A stretch of 64,000 bases of DNA, taken from assembly GCF_004331345.1 (NCBI RefSeq), contig NZ_SJJZ01000003.1, forward strand, positions 558,001 to 622,000. The letters run 5' to 3'. The notes under the pieces were generated by a model that did no database searches, was not told the origin of the DNA, and saw nothing but the letters and a program-made list of their open reading frames with translations. This document shows positions 43,142-51,373 of this stretch, piece after piece. The position numbers and the translations under genes were made by a program. The first letter of the stretch is position 1. Every line of letters starts with the position of its first letter. The stretch comes from Kribbella soli. GTDB lineage: Bacteria; Actinomycetota; Actinomycetes; Propionibacteriales; Kribbellaceae.

Positions 43142-43573
43142 CTAGAAGATGCCGGGCAGTACTTCCTCGGACAGGTCGGCGAATGCCTGCTCCTGCTCCT
43201 GCGAGTACCGGTTCCAGTTCTCCGTGTTCCAGATCTCCACCCGGTTCATCGCCCCGATGACGACGCAGTCGCGATCCAGTGACGCGTAGTCGCGCAGCAT
43301 CGGTGGGATGGTGACCCGGCCCTGCTTGTCCGGCATCTCGTTGGAGGCGCCGGCGAACAACATCCGTAGGTAGTCCCGCGCACCCTTGTTGGTGATCGGA
43401 GCCTGCTTCAACTGCTCGGTCAGCTGGACGAACTCACGCTCCGGCCACACGGACAGCGATCGCTCCTGTCCACGCGTGATCACCAGACCGTCGGCCAGCT
43501 CGTCCCGGAACTTCGCCGGCAGGAACAGCCGTCCCTTGTCGTCGAGCTTGGGGAAGTGAGTTCCGAGGAACAC
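43142..43573 (-). CDS. mraZ: Transcriptional regulator MraZ
   Basis: 143 residues. DNA-binding regulator of the dcw cluster. Two AbrB-like repeats: FLGTHFPKLDDKGRLFLPAK and MPDKQGRVTIPPMLRDYASL. GTG start; the ribosome-binding GGGAGG precedes it by a few bases. Its promoter and GTGGA repeats lie immediately upstream, the pattern expected for autoregulation. First gene of the dcw cluster, leftward. Confidence 0.96.
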   Translation of the reverse strand: MFLGTHFPKLDDKGRLFLPAKFRDELADGLVITRGQERSLSVWPEREFVQLTEQLKQAPITNKGARDYLRMLFAGASNEMPDKQGRVTIPPMLRDYASLDRDCVVIGAMNRVEIWNTENWNRYSQEQEQAFADLSEEVLPGIF

Positions 43574-43614
43574 GCTCCACCTCCCCGTTGCGGACTCTCC
43601 GACTCAGGCGGGTG

Positions 43615-43665
43615 TTTCCACCACTTCAGTTCCACTGCGCTCCACCTTACTCCACTTTCCACCAC
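43615..43665 (-). promoter_or_regulatory. MraZ-type GTGGA box array in the mraZ promoter
   Basis: Reading the minus strand toward mraZ, GTGGA occurs at 43655-43651, 43645-43641 and 43635-43631, exactly 10 bp apart, with further GTGG copies at 43665-43662 and 43624-43621 and GTGGA at 43662-43658 and 43621-43617. MraZ is known to bind short direct repeats with about one helical turn spacing in other bacteria. They overlap the -10 element. Confidence 0.75.
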
Positions 43666-43671
43666 CGTCAA
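43644..43671 (-). promoter_or_regulatory. mraZ promoter
   Basis: Minus strand TTGACG (43671-43666), 16-bp spacer, TAAGGT (43649-43644). Transcription would begin near 43637, leaving about 64 bases of leader. GTGGA boxes lie across the spacer and the -10. Confidence 0.65.
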
Positions 43672-43786
43672 CCAACTTCCGCCCCATTCCGCCCCCGCGC
43701 CGCCTGAATCCACGCTCAGCACCCGCGTGTCGCTGCCGCCTCAACCTCCGGCGCGCGGGCCGGATCCGGGTGGTGTGCTGAGCGGC

Positions 43787-43859
43787 GTGGAGCGTGGTGG
43801 AGGGCGCCGGTGGAGCGATGTGGAGGACGGTGTGGAGGAAAGTGGAGGAAGCGGTGGAG
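43787..43859 (+). repeat. Array of seven GTGGAG boxes facing moxR
   Basis: GTGGAG begins at 43787, 43797, 43810, 43820, 43832, 43842 and 43854: three pairs spaced 10 bp, with 12-13 bp between pairs, plus one. Same motif as the mraZ promoter boxes but on the opposite strand, reading toward moxR. The array is flanked on both sides by GGCCGGATCCGG. Confidence 0.75.
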
Positions 43860-44121
43860 GAGAGTGCAGGACGGCCGGATCCGGCGATCGGTGAACTATT
43901 CGGTGGCCCGAACCGTGAACCAGTCAGATGTTCGTGGCGTCGTACGCCCCGCACGCGGCTTTTGCCGCCCGTACGCTGGGAGGAGCTAGTTTTCCGACCC
44001 GCCGTGAGGGCGTGTGCCGATGAACACCGAAACGCCAGGTAACGAAACTCCCGCGGCTCTAGGCCCGACCCCTACAGCGGGTGAGAATGTGTCGGCAGTC
44101 AACGAATGGGGAGGACACCGA

Positions 44122-45114
44122 GTGAGCACCACCGCGACCAGCTCGCCGCTGGCAGGAGCCGGGGACTTCGACGAGCTGTCCGAGGTGGCGGGCCGTGTCC
44201 GCCGCGCCATGGAGCAGGTGATCGAGGGCAAACCCGACGTCGTCGAGGTCGCCATCACGGTCCTGCTGGCCGAGGGGCACCTGCTGATCGAGGACGTGCC
44301 GGGCGTCGGCAAGACGATGCTGGCCAAGGCGCTGGCGAAGTCGATCGACTGCACCGTGCGCCGGATCCAGTTCACGCCGGACCTGCTGCCGTCGGACATC
44401 ACCGGCGTCTCGGTCTTCAACCAGGAGATCCGCGACTTCGAGTTCAAGCCCGGCGCGGTGTTCGCGAACATCGTCGTCGGCGACGAGATCAACCGTGCCT
44501 CGCCGAAGACCCAGGCCGCGCTGCTGGAGTCCATGGAGGAGCGCCAGGTCACCGTCGACACCACGACGTACCACCTCGAGTCGCCGTTCATGGTCATCGC
44601 GACCCAGAACCCAATCGAGATGGAAGGCACGTACCCGCTGCCCGAGGCGCAGCGCGACCGCTTCATGGCCCGCGTCTCCATGGGCTACCCGGAGCCGGCC
44701 GCCGAGCTGCGGATGCTGGACGGGCACGCGGCCGACAACCCGCTGGCGAACCTCCAGCCGGTCACCGACGGCCAGCAGATCCTCCGGCTGGTGAAGACGG
44801 TGCAGTCGGTGCACGTGTCCGAGTCGGTGAAGGAGTACGCCGTTGCGCTGGTCGGCGCGACCCGCCGCTCGCAGGAGCTGCGGCTGGGCGCCAGCCCGCG
44901 GTCGACGTTGCACCTGATCCGGGCGGCCCGTGCGGCCGCCGCTCTCGATGCACGGGAGTTCGTGCTGCCGGACGACATCCAGGAGCTCGCGGTACCGGTG
45001 CTCGCGCACCGTGTGCTGCCTGCGGCCGAAGCGCATCTCGGTGGGCGCGGCGCGGCCGACATCATCTCCGGGCTGGTGGCGAGCGTGCCGCTCCCCCGCA
45101 CCCGCCGGGACTGA
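44122..45114 (+). CDS. moxR: MoxR-family AAA+ ATPase
   Basis: 330 residues. Chaperone-like ATPase. Walker A DVPGVGKT (about 58-65), Walker B-like VVGDEINRASPKTQAALLES, sensor MVIATQNPIEMEGTYPLPEA, and arginine finger region QRDRF. GTG at 44122 is chosen because GGGGAGG sits 7 bases upstream; earlier starts lack a site. First gene of a rightward operon with DUF58 and transglutaminase genes, a trio conserved in actinobacteria. MoxR proteins usually mature or activate partner proteins such as the DUF58 product. Confidence 0.93.
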   Translation: MSTTATSSPLAGAGDFDELSEVAGRVRRAMEQVIEGKPDVVEVAITVLLAEGHLLIEDVPGVGKTMLAKALAKSIDCTVRRIQFTPDLLPSDITGVSVFNQEIRDFEFKPGAVFANIVVGDEINRASPKTQAALLESMEERQVTVDTTTYHLESPFMVIATQNPIEMEGTYPLPEAQRDRFMARVSMGYPEPAAELRMLDGHAADNPLANLQPVTDGQQILRLVKTVQSVHVSESVKEYAVALVGATRRSQELRLGASPRSTLHLIRAARAAAALDAREFVLPDDIQELAVPVLAHRVLPAAEAHLGGRGAADIISGLVASVPLPRTRRD

Positions 45115-45117
45115 GAC

Positions 45118-46404
45118 ATGCGGCAGGCACTGCGCGGACTGACCACCAGAGGGCGGGCGTTCGTCGCGGCCGGTCTCACTGCTTCGCTGTGCGCGCTGCT
45201 GCTCGGCCAGAAGGACCTGCTGCGCGTCGGCATCCTCCTGGCCGCGCTGCCGATCGTGGCGGCGCTGGTCGTCGGCCGGACCCGGCTGCGGCTCCAGGTA
45301 CGGCGCAGTCTCGCGCCGGACCAGGTGCCGGTCGGGACGCAGGCGACCGTTGAGCTGACGCTGAGCAACCAGGGCCGGATGCCCGCGGGTCTGCTGCTGC
45401 TCGAGGACCGCATTCCTTATGTACTAGGTCATCGGCCGCGATTCGTCGTCGACCGGGTGAGCCCGAACTGGCGTCGTACGGTCACGTATCCGGTCAAGTC
45501 CGACGTACGAGGGCTGTTCCAGGTCGGGCCTTTGATGCTGACGGTGGCCGACCCGTTCGGGCTGGTGGAGACGAGTCGGACGTTCACGCGGAGCCAGCAC
45601 CTGCTGGTCACGCCGCGGGTCTACAAGCTTCCCGAGATCCGGCTGGGCGCCGACCGCGCCGGGTCGGGCGAGAACCGGCCGCGGGCGATCGCGGCCGCCG
45701 GCGAGGAGGACGCGACGGTCCGCGAGTACCGCGACGGCGACGACCTGCGCCGGGTGCACTGGCGGTCGACCGCGCGGCGCGGCGAGCTGATGGTCCGCCG
45801 CGAGGAGCAGCCGTGGCAGAGCCGGTGCTCGCTGTTCCTGGACGCGCGGGTGATCTCGCACCACGGGCACGGTCCGTCGTCCAGCCTGGAGTGGGCGGTC
45901 AGCGCGGCCGCCTCGATCGGCATCGACCGGATGCGGCGCGGCTACGTCACCACGATGCTCGGCGGGCCGACCACGCTGTCCGCCATCACCCACCGCACTT
46001 CCGCGGCGGTGCACCAGCCGCTCACGCAGCAGCAGCTGCTGACCGAGTGCGCGACCGTCGAGGAGCACAAGTACGCCGAGCTCGCTCCGCTACTGACCGT
46101 CGACCGGCACGCACAGGATCCGAGCCTGGTGATCGCGATCCTCGGCGCCTGCGGGACCGAGGACATCACCGCCCTGAACCGGTGGCGGACCAGCCAGGCG
46201 ACCGGGGTCGCGCTGGTCCTGGATGCCGCCAGCTGGGCGGTCGGCGCCGAGGCGACCGAGAAGGCGGCCCGGCTGGCCACCGCCACGGACGCCACCGAGA
46301 ACGAGCTGCGCCGCAACGGCTGGCGAGTAGCCAGAGTCCGCCGCGGCGACCACCTCCCCACCGTGTGGTCCGGCCTAGGACTACGGAGCGGAAGGATCGC
46401 ATGA
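45118..46404 (+). CDS. DUF58 family protein (MoxR partner)
   Basis: 428 residues. Two N-terminal hydrophobic helices (FVAAGLTASLCALLLGQ and VGILLAALPIVAALVVG), a beta-sandwich (VEQATVELTLSN-type region), then the DUF58 signature VREYRDGDDLRRVHWRSTAR and a vWA-like remainder. Lies 3 bp after moxR; stop overlaps the next start by ATGA. DUF58 proteins are the standard partners of MoxR; exact role unknown. Confidence 0.9.
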   Translation: MRQALRGLTTRGRAFVAAGLTASLCALLLGQKDLLRVGILLAALPIVAALVVGRTRLRLQVRRSLAPDQVPVGTQATVELTLSNQGRMPAGLLLLEDRIPYVLGHRPRFVVDRVSPNWRRTVTYPVKSDVRGLFQVGPLMLTVADPFGLVETSRTFTRSQHLLVTPRVYKLPEIRLGADRAGSGENRPRAIAAAGEEDATVREYRDGDDLRRVHWRSTARRGELMVRREEQPWQSRCSLFLDARVISHHGHGPSSSLEWAVSAAASIGIDRMRRGYVTTMLGGPTTLSAITHRTSAAVHQPLTQQQLLTECATVEEHKYAELAPLLTVDRHAQDPSLVIAILGACGTEDITALNRWRTSQATGVALVLDAASWAVGAEATEKAARLATATDATENELRRNGWRVARVRRGDHLPTVWSGLGLRSGRIA

Positions 46405-48764
46405 CCGGTCACGCCAGGATTTCTATTGCTGCTTGGGGAGCGACCGTACTCGGGTCGCTCGTGCTCACGCCGGTGTTCTCCGGGCCGTTCTTGTTCATCA
46501 GCGCGTTCCTGTGTGCGCTGGTGACCGGTGTCGGCGTCCTGTTGCAGAACCTGCGGACCCCGCGGATCGTCGTGCCGATCGTCCAGCTGCTCGTGCTGAT
46601 CGAGCTGCTGTCGCTGTTCTTCCTGCACAGCACGATGAAGTTCGGGCTGTTCCCGCTGAAGGCGACCGCGATCGAGTTCAACGCGCAGCTGGTCGACGCG
46701 ATGGACTCGATCAACCGGTTCAGCGCGCCGCTGCCCCAGGACTCGCACCTCACCCTGTTCGCGGTGTCCGTGATCTCGGCGACCGGGTTCCTGATCCACG
46801 TCATCGCCGTCCAGCTGCGGCAGGCTGCCTGGTCCGGTTTGCTGCTGCTGATCATGTACACGGTGCCGGCCGCGACGGTGCACGGCGGGCTGCCGTGGCT
46901 GCTGTTCATCCCGCCCGCGATCGGCTACATCGTGCTGCTGTCCGCGGAAGGCCGCAGCCGACTCAGCCGCTGGGGCCGCCGGATCTCGGGCGTCTCGCAC
47001 CTCGACGCCGCCGAGCCCGTCGAGGCGTCGGCGCTCGGTCAGGCCGGCCGGCGGATCGGGCTGACCGTGGTCGCGATCGCCGCACTGCTGCCCGCGTTGC
47101 TGCCGACGCTGCCGGAAGGTGTCATCGGCAACGGCCTCGCCGGCGGCGGGACCGGCAGCGGGATCGGGGCGAGTATCTCGTCGACCGACCCGATGCTGGA
47201 CATGGGCAAGAACCTGAAACGCGGCGACAACGTCGTCGCGCTCACCTACAAGGGCGGCCCCACCGGCGGCACGTACCTGCGGCTGACCGCACTCGACCTC
47301 TTCGACGGCAACACCTGGCGGATCGCGCCGCGCTCCGCCGGGCACAAGCTGAACGGCGGCGAGCTGACCCCGCCGCCGGGCTACACCGGTGATCTGACGA
47401 AGGTCCAGCAGTCCTCGATGGAGATCGACGTTACCCGGACGTTCCGCTCCCAGTTCGTCCCGGTCCCGTACCCGCTGCACTCGATCTCGCTGAAGCGTGA
47501 CTGGCGGTACGACGCCGGCGCGCTGGACGTGGTCTCGTCGAACGGGTCGATCGTCGGCGGCAAGAAGTACAAGCTGACGTCGTACGACCTGCAGCCGACC
47601 CCGGACCAGCTGCACGACTCGATCACCACCGGCGCCCCGGACCAGTACACGATGGTCGTGCCGCAGAAGACGCCGCTGACCATCAAGCAGAAGACGGCCG
47701 AGATCACCGCGGCGGCCAAGGACAACAAGTTCGAGGCAGCCGTGCTGATCCAGAACTGGTTCCGCAGCGGCGGCGGCTTCACCTACAGCACGCAGAACGC
47801 CAAGGGCAGCGGAATGGCCGCGATCGAGGACTTCCTGCTGAACAACAAGGAAGGGTACTGCGAGCAGTTCGCCACCGGGATGGCGCTGATGGCGCGGATC
47901 ATCGGGATCCCGTCCCGGGTCGGCATCGGCTTCCTGCCCGGAACGGCCGGCAAGGACGGCGAGTTCACGGTCAAGATGCACGACATGCACGCCTGGCCGG
48001 AGCTGTACTTCCAGGGCATCGGCTGGGTCCGCTTCGAGCCGACGCCGTCCGCCCGGGTCGCGGCCACCCCGAACTGGACGGTCGCCTCGAACGAGAACCC
48101 GACCAGCCCGACGACCGCGCCGACCAACGTGCCGACGACGCCGGGTCAGAAGGAGACCCCCGGGATCGACAAGCCGAAGAACGACCCGAACCTGCCGAAC
48201 GACAGCGGGACCGCGATCGTTGACTCCGGCAACTGGTTCACCAACGGCGGCGCGAAGGCGATCGCCGGCGGGCTCGGCGTCGTCCTGCTGCTGTGCATCC
48301 CCTGGCTGGTCCGGACGCTGACCCGGCGACGGCGCTTCCTGCGACCGCCGGGGCGTGCCGGAGCCGAAGGATTGTGGGCGGAGATCCGGGACACGTCGCG
48401 GGACCTGGGCCTCGACTGGTCCGAGATCTCGACACCACGGCAGGCCGGCCACTGGCTGGCATCCCAGCTGCCCGAGGAGACCCACCCGGCCGCGCGCCGA
48501 CTGGCCCGCGGGATCGAGGGTTTGCGGTACGCCGGGGACGCGGATCCGGAACTGGACCTTCGCGACGACGCAAGCGCCGTACGGCAAGCGCTCTGGACGC
48601 GGGCTCGGGCCCGCCGGCGCTGGCGGGCGCGGTTGCTGCCGCCGTCCTGGCGGTGGTACCTCAGCCGAGGCACCACCGAGGCGTCCGATCTCCTGGACGA
48701 GTTCGACCTGCTGCTGGCTCGTCTCCGCTCGTTCATCCTCCCGAAGCGGGCGCGCACCAACTGA
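46401..48764 (+). CDS. TgpA-type membrane transglutaminase-like protein
   Basis: 787 residues. Five to six N-terminal transmembrane helices, an extracytoplasmic transglutaminase-like core with Cys487 in GYCEQFATGMA, His in MHDMHAWPELYF and Asp/Glu in WVRFEPTPSAR, a Thr/Pro-rich stretch, then a last helix (AIAGGLGVVLLLCIPWLV) and a cytoplasmic DUF4129-like tail. ATG overlaps the DUF58 stop. Homologues are linked to envelope growth. A longer in-frame extension upstream overlaps DUF58 and is rejected. Confidence 0.9.
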   Translation: MTGHARISIAAWGATVLGSLVLTPVFSGPFLFISAFLCALVTGVGVLLQNLRTPRIVVPIVQLLVLIELLSLFFLHSTMKFGLFPLKATAIEFNAQLVDAMDSINRFSAPLPQDSHLTLFAVSVISATGFLIHVIAVQLRQAAWSGLLLLIMYTVPAATVHGGLPWLLFIPPAIGYIVLLSAEGRSRLSRWGRRISGVSHLDAAEPVEASALGQAGRRIGLTVVAIAALLPALLPTLPEGVIGNGLAGGGTGSGIGASISSTDPMLDMGKNLKRGDNVVALTYKGGPTGGTYLRLTALDLFDGNTWRIAPRSAGHKLNGGELTPPPGYTGDLTKVQQSSMEIDVTRTFRSQFVPVPYPLHSISLKRDWRYDAGALDVVSSNGSIVGGKKYKLTSYDLQPTPDQLHDSITTGAPDQYTMVVPQKTPLTIKQKTAEITAAAKDNKFEAAVLIQNWFRSGGGFTYSTQNAKGSGMAAIEDFLLNNKEGYCEQFATGMALMARIIGIPSRVGIGFLPGTAGKDGEFTVKMHDMHAWPELYFQGIGWVRFEPTPSARVAATPNWTVASNENPTSPTTAPTNVPTTPGQKETPGIDKPKNDPNLPNDSGTAIVDSGNWFTNGGAKAIAGGLGVVLLLCIPWLVRTLTRRRRFLRPPGRAGAEGLWAEIRDTSRDLGLDWSEISTPRQAGHWLASQLPEETHPAARRLARGIEGLRYAGDADPELDLRDDASAVRQALWTRARARRRWRARLLPPSWRWYLSRGTTEASDLLDEFDLLLARLRSFILPKRARTN

Positions 48765-48771
48765 CGCCCGG

Positions 48772-49206
48772 TTACAGCGGGATCTGGTAGAGGATGAATC
48801 CCCGGTTCTCGGCCACCTGGTCGTAGAGCCGGCGAGCCGTGGCGTTGGACTCGTGCGTCGACCAGTAGACGCGCCCGCACGCATGCTCGCGGGCCCAGGC
48901 GGCGACAGCATCGATGAGTGCTCGCGCCGCGCCGCGACCACGAGCCTCCGGCGCTGTGAAGAGGTCTTGCAGGTAGCAGGAGTCGGGCGCCGTCGTACTC
49001 GCGTGCGTCAGGAAGTGCACGATTCCGACCAGCTTGTCGTCCAAGCGTGCCCCGAGCGCGTGGACCTCCTCGTCGCGCTGGAACCTGGTCCACGCGTGAT
49101 CGAAGAACTCGTCCGGCATCGTGCGGCCGTAGAACTCGTTGTAGCCGGCGAACAATGTCTGCCAGGCGTCACGGTCAGCTGACTCGAGGCGTCCGATGGT
49201 GAGCAT
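48772..49206 (-). CDS. GNAT-family N-acetyltransferase
   Basis: 144 residues. GNAT fold with YLQDLFTAPEARGRGAARAL forming the acetyl-CoA pyrophosphate loop and the C-terminal YWSTHESNATARRLYDQ strand-helix. Substrate unknown; single-gene neighbour convergent with the transglutaminase gene, 7 bp apart. ATG at 49206; the upstream terminator for DUF3040 indicates it has its own promoter. Confidence 0.88.
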   Translation of the reverse strand: MLTIGRLESADRDAWQTLFAGYNEFYGRTMPDEFFDHAWTRFQRDEEVHALGARLDDKLVGIVHFLTHASTTAPDSCYLQDLFTAPEARGRGAARALIDAVAAWAREHACGRVYWSTHESNATARRLYDQVAENRGFILYQIPL

Positions 49207-49244
49207 GGATGAACAGTGCCACGCTCACGGGCCGGTCGCGCAAA

Positions 49245-49283
49245 AGAACCACACTCGTTCCACCAGGGCACGGGTGTGGTTCT
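49245..49283 (-). terminator. Hairpin terminator after the DUF3040 gene
   Basis: Perfect arms AGAACCACAC (49245-49254) and GTGTGGTTCT (49274-49283), 21 bp beyond the DUF3040 stop on the leftward strand and upstream of the GNAT gene. Confidence 0.7.
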
Positions 49284-49303
49284 AGGTCAGAGTCGCGGTG
49301 CGG

Positions 49304-49708
49304 TCAGAGGTCCTCGTCGCGGCGGCGGCGCCAGCGGTCTTCCATGCGCTCCATGAAGCTGCCGGACGAGTCGTGTTTGGTCCGGTGCCGTTTTGTCGGC
49401 GGAGGCGGCGGCGGGATGTCGTCGGACTCTCCCGCGTTGCTGATCCGCTTCATGCTCAGCGCCGCGATGTACAGGCAAGCCACCATCATCACGAAGCCGA
49501 TGACTCCGATGATGGTGTTGGGGATGATCGCACCGGTCATCAGCACCACGATGCCCAGCACGAATCCAACGCCGGCAAGCACTGCCCGGCGCTTGTAGTA
49601 CAAGCGCACATTGGTCCCACGCATGGCGGAAACGAACTTCGGGTCTTCCGCAGCAAGGGCACGTTCGAGCTGCTCGAACTGGCGCTGCTCTTCTTCCGAG
49701 AGGGGCAC
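49304..49708 (-). CDS. DUF3040 small membrane protein
   Basis: 134 residues. The start VPLSEEEQRQFEQLERALAA and following DPKFVSAMRG are the DUF3040 hallmark; two hydrophobic helices (LAGVGFVLGIVVLMTGAIIP and GVIGFVMMVACLYIAALSM) and a charged Arg-rich tail follow. GTG at 49708 is preferred because GGAGGG lies 7 bases upstream; the ATG at 49723 overlaps that site. DUF3040 proteins are actinobacteria-specific and of unknown role, often near division genes. Confidence 0.88.
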   Translation of the reverse strand: MPLSEEEQRQFEQLERALAAEDPKFVSAMRGTNVRLYYKRRAVLAGVGFVLGIVVLMTGAIIPNTIIGVIGFVMMVACLYIAALSMKRISNAGESDDIPPPPPPTKRHRTKHDSSGSFMERMEDRWRRRRDEDL

Positions 49709-49977
49709 CGTCGATCCCTCCATGATGAGCGCGATCTCGATAGGCCGCCTCCAGTCTAGGCCGCGCCCGCGTCACACGAAACCCTGACCGGCTGTCCAGC
49801 GCGTCACGGTCCGGCAACTGCCCTGGCCAGGCCGGTCCCAAACCTGTGTCCTTCGGCGTGTCGCTCACAGCCGGTTGACAGCAACCACCCCGCGCACCGT
49901 GCCGGAGGTAGTCCACTCGTCACCCTCCGTCGCGAACATCTCAGCGCGTCGCTCGGCGGGGTGGCCCAGTTGGCGGC

Positions 49978-50754
49978 TCAGCGGGTCGCGAGAATGTGCA
50001 GCTGGGTCGCGAGCGCGCGAAACGCCGGATGCTGGCTGGCTGCCCGCTCGAGCTCGGCCAGCGAATCGGCAGCGCCCGGCTCGGAGTCGACGAACGCGGA
50101 CGGCACCAGATCGGCGAACGTCCGGACGCCGTGCACGGTGTGCACCATGAACCCTGCATCAGCCAGCTGACCCGTGATCCCGGCCTCGTCGAACCGCCGC
50201 GGCATCGGATCGGTCGCACCCCAGCGCCCGTCCGGATCCTGCAGCGCGATCCGCGCCTCGGCCAGGTGGCCGGCCAGCGCCCGGGCCAGGACGACCGCGT
50301 TGCGCTGGGCAACCAGCAGACTCAGTACGCCGCCTTCCCGCAGTACCGACGCCATCGCCTGCAGTGCCTGTACCGGGTCGTCGACGACCTCGAGCACCCC
50401 GTGGCACAGTACGGCGTCCGCGCTCGACTCCCCCGCCAGCCCGGGGAGCTCGGCCGCATCGCCCTGGACGCCGCGGACCAGCTCGCTCACGCCTTCGTCG
50501 CGGGCGCGGCGCTCCAGCGAGGCCAGCGCGTCCGGACTCGGGTCGACCACTGTCACCCGATGCCCCTCGACCGCCAGCGGAACCGCGAACCCGCCGGTGC
50601 CGCCGCCCAGGTCGACGATGTCCAGTCCACCACGATCGGATCCAGCACGGTCCGATCCAGCGCCGGGATCGGTCCGCTCGCGTCCCGCCAACGCGACCCG
50701 CAGCGCCTCTCCCACCAACGCCGTCCGCACGCTGCGCCGCCGCCGCTCCACCAT
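49978..50754 (-). CDS. Class I SAM-dependent methyltransferase
   Basis: About 258 residues. SAM-binding DIVDLGGGTGGFAVPLAVEG followed by VTVVDPSPDALASLERRARD and LCHGVLEVVDDP, all typical of class I methyltransferases. Target unknown. ATG at 50754 (MVERRRRSVRTALVGEALR) has GGAGGG close upstream; an in-frame GTG at 50796 is an alternative. Stand-alone, with 269 bp of unassigned sequence before DUF3040. Confidence 0.85.
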   Translation of the reverse strand: MVERRRRSVRTALVGEALRVALAGRERTDPGAGSDRAGSDRGGLDIVDLGGGTGGFAVPLAVEGHRVTVVDPSPDALASLERRARDEGVSELVRGVQGDAAELPGLAGESSADAVLCHGVLEVVDDPVQALQAMASVLREGGVLSLLVAQRNAVVLARALAGHLAEARIALQDPDGRWGATDPMPRRFDEAGITGQLADAGFMVHTVHGVRTFADLVPSAFVDSEPGAADSLAELERAASQHPAFRALATQLHILATR

Positions 50755-50939
50755 CAACCCTCCAGCCGGTCCCCCATCACCACCCCACCGCGCCACACCC
50801 TACTTCCACCTCGCCCCGTCCATCCCGCCGACCGTCCGCCGACCGTCGTAAGCAGTCGATAAGTCGTGGGATCTATCGCCGGAGGCCCAATCGCGCGACT
50901 CTCGGACACAAGGGGAGAGCCGATCACCAGGGAGGGATC

Positions 50940-51299
50940 ATGGCCATCTTCAGCAAGTCCTTCGACGAGCCGGACGAGCAACGCTCACCGGACAAGACGA
51001 GCGTCAACGTCGTCAAACTGCCGGGCGCGAGTGTCGCCCGGATCACCTTCCAGCCCGGCTGGCGCTGGTCCGAGTGCATCCGTCCGGTCATCGGCGGCGA
51101 CTCGTGCCAGGTCCGCCATGTCGGAACCCTGCTGTCGGGCGAGATGGAGGTCGTCCACGACGACGGCACCAAGGCGAACCTGGTGCCGGGCATCGCCTAC
51201 GTCATCGAACCGGGACACGACGCCTGGGTCGTCGGCAACGATCCCGCGGTCAGCCTGGAGTTCGAGTCGCTCGCAGCGGAGACGTACGCCAAGGCCTGA
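50940..51299 (+). CDS. Cupin-domain protein
   Basis: 119 residues. A single small beta-barrel: FQPGWRWSECIRPVIGGDSC, then VRHVGTLLSGEMEVVHDDGT and YVIEPGHDAWVVGNDP. Metal-ligand histidines are partly present (RHVG, PGHDAW). ATG with GGGAGGG upstream. Reaction unknown. Own promoter probable in the 143 bp before it, shared divergently with the methyltransferase. Confidence 0.85.
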   Translation: MAIFSKSFDEPDEQRSPDKTSVNVVKLPGASVARITFQPGWRWSECIRPVIGGDSCQVRHVGTLLSGEMEVVHDDGTKANLVPGIAYVIEPGHDAWVVGNDPAVSLEFESLAAETYAKA

Positions 51300-51373
51300 C
51301 CCACCGGCCGGTCCAGCTGAGGCAGCAATCGGAGGGAGCTGCTGCCTCACCGGACCTGCTGGTTCGGACGCCG

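Larger units (their letters stand above)
43574..44121. other. Divergent mraZ-moxR intergenic region (548 bp)
   Basis: No convincing gene. The mraZ side holds its promoter and boxes (43615-43671). The middle holds seven rightward GTGGAG boxes (43787-43859) bracketed by two copies of GGCCGGATCCGG (43758-43769, 43873-43884). The moxR side has a possible TACGCT -10 (43972-43977) and an upstream in-frame GTG/ATG pair at 44014/44020 that was not chosen as start. Confidence 0.6.

Noticed and set aside
43787..43859. GTGGAG array as a CRISPR or tandem-repeat coding region
   Set aside because: Units are six bases with 4-7 base spacers, far too short for CRISPR, and no reading frame with a start fits.
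44014..44121. Upstream in-frame GTG/ATG as the moxR start
   Set aside because: No ribosome-binding site, low-complexity extension; the GTG at 44122 has GGGGAGG at ideal distance.
45942..48941. 999-codon leftward open frame opposite the DUF58 and transglutaminase genes
   Set aside because: Arg/Gly-rich composition without domains; the sense strand carries clear DUF58 and transglutaminase motifs.
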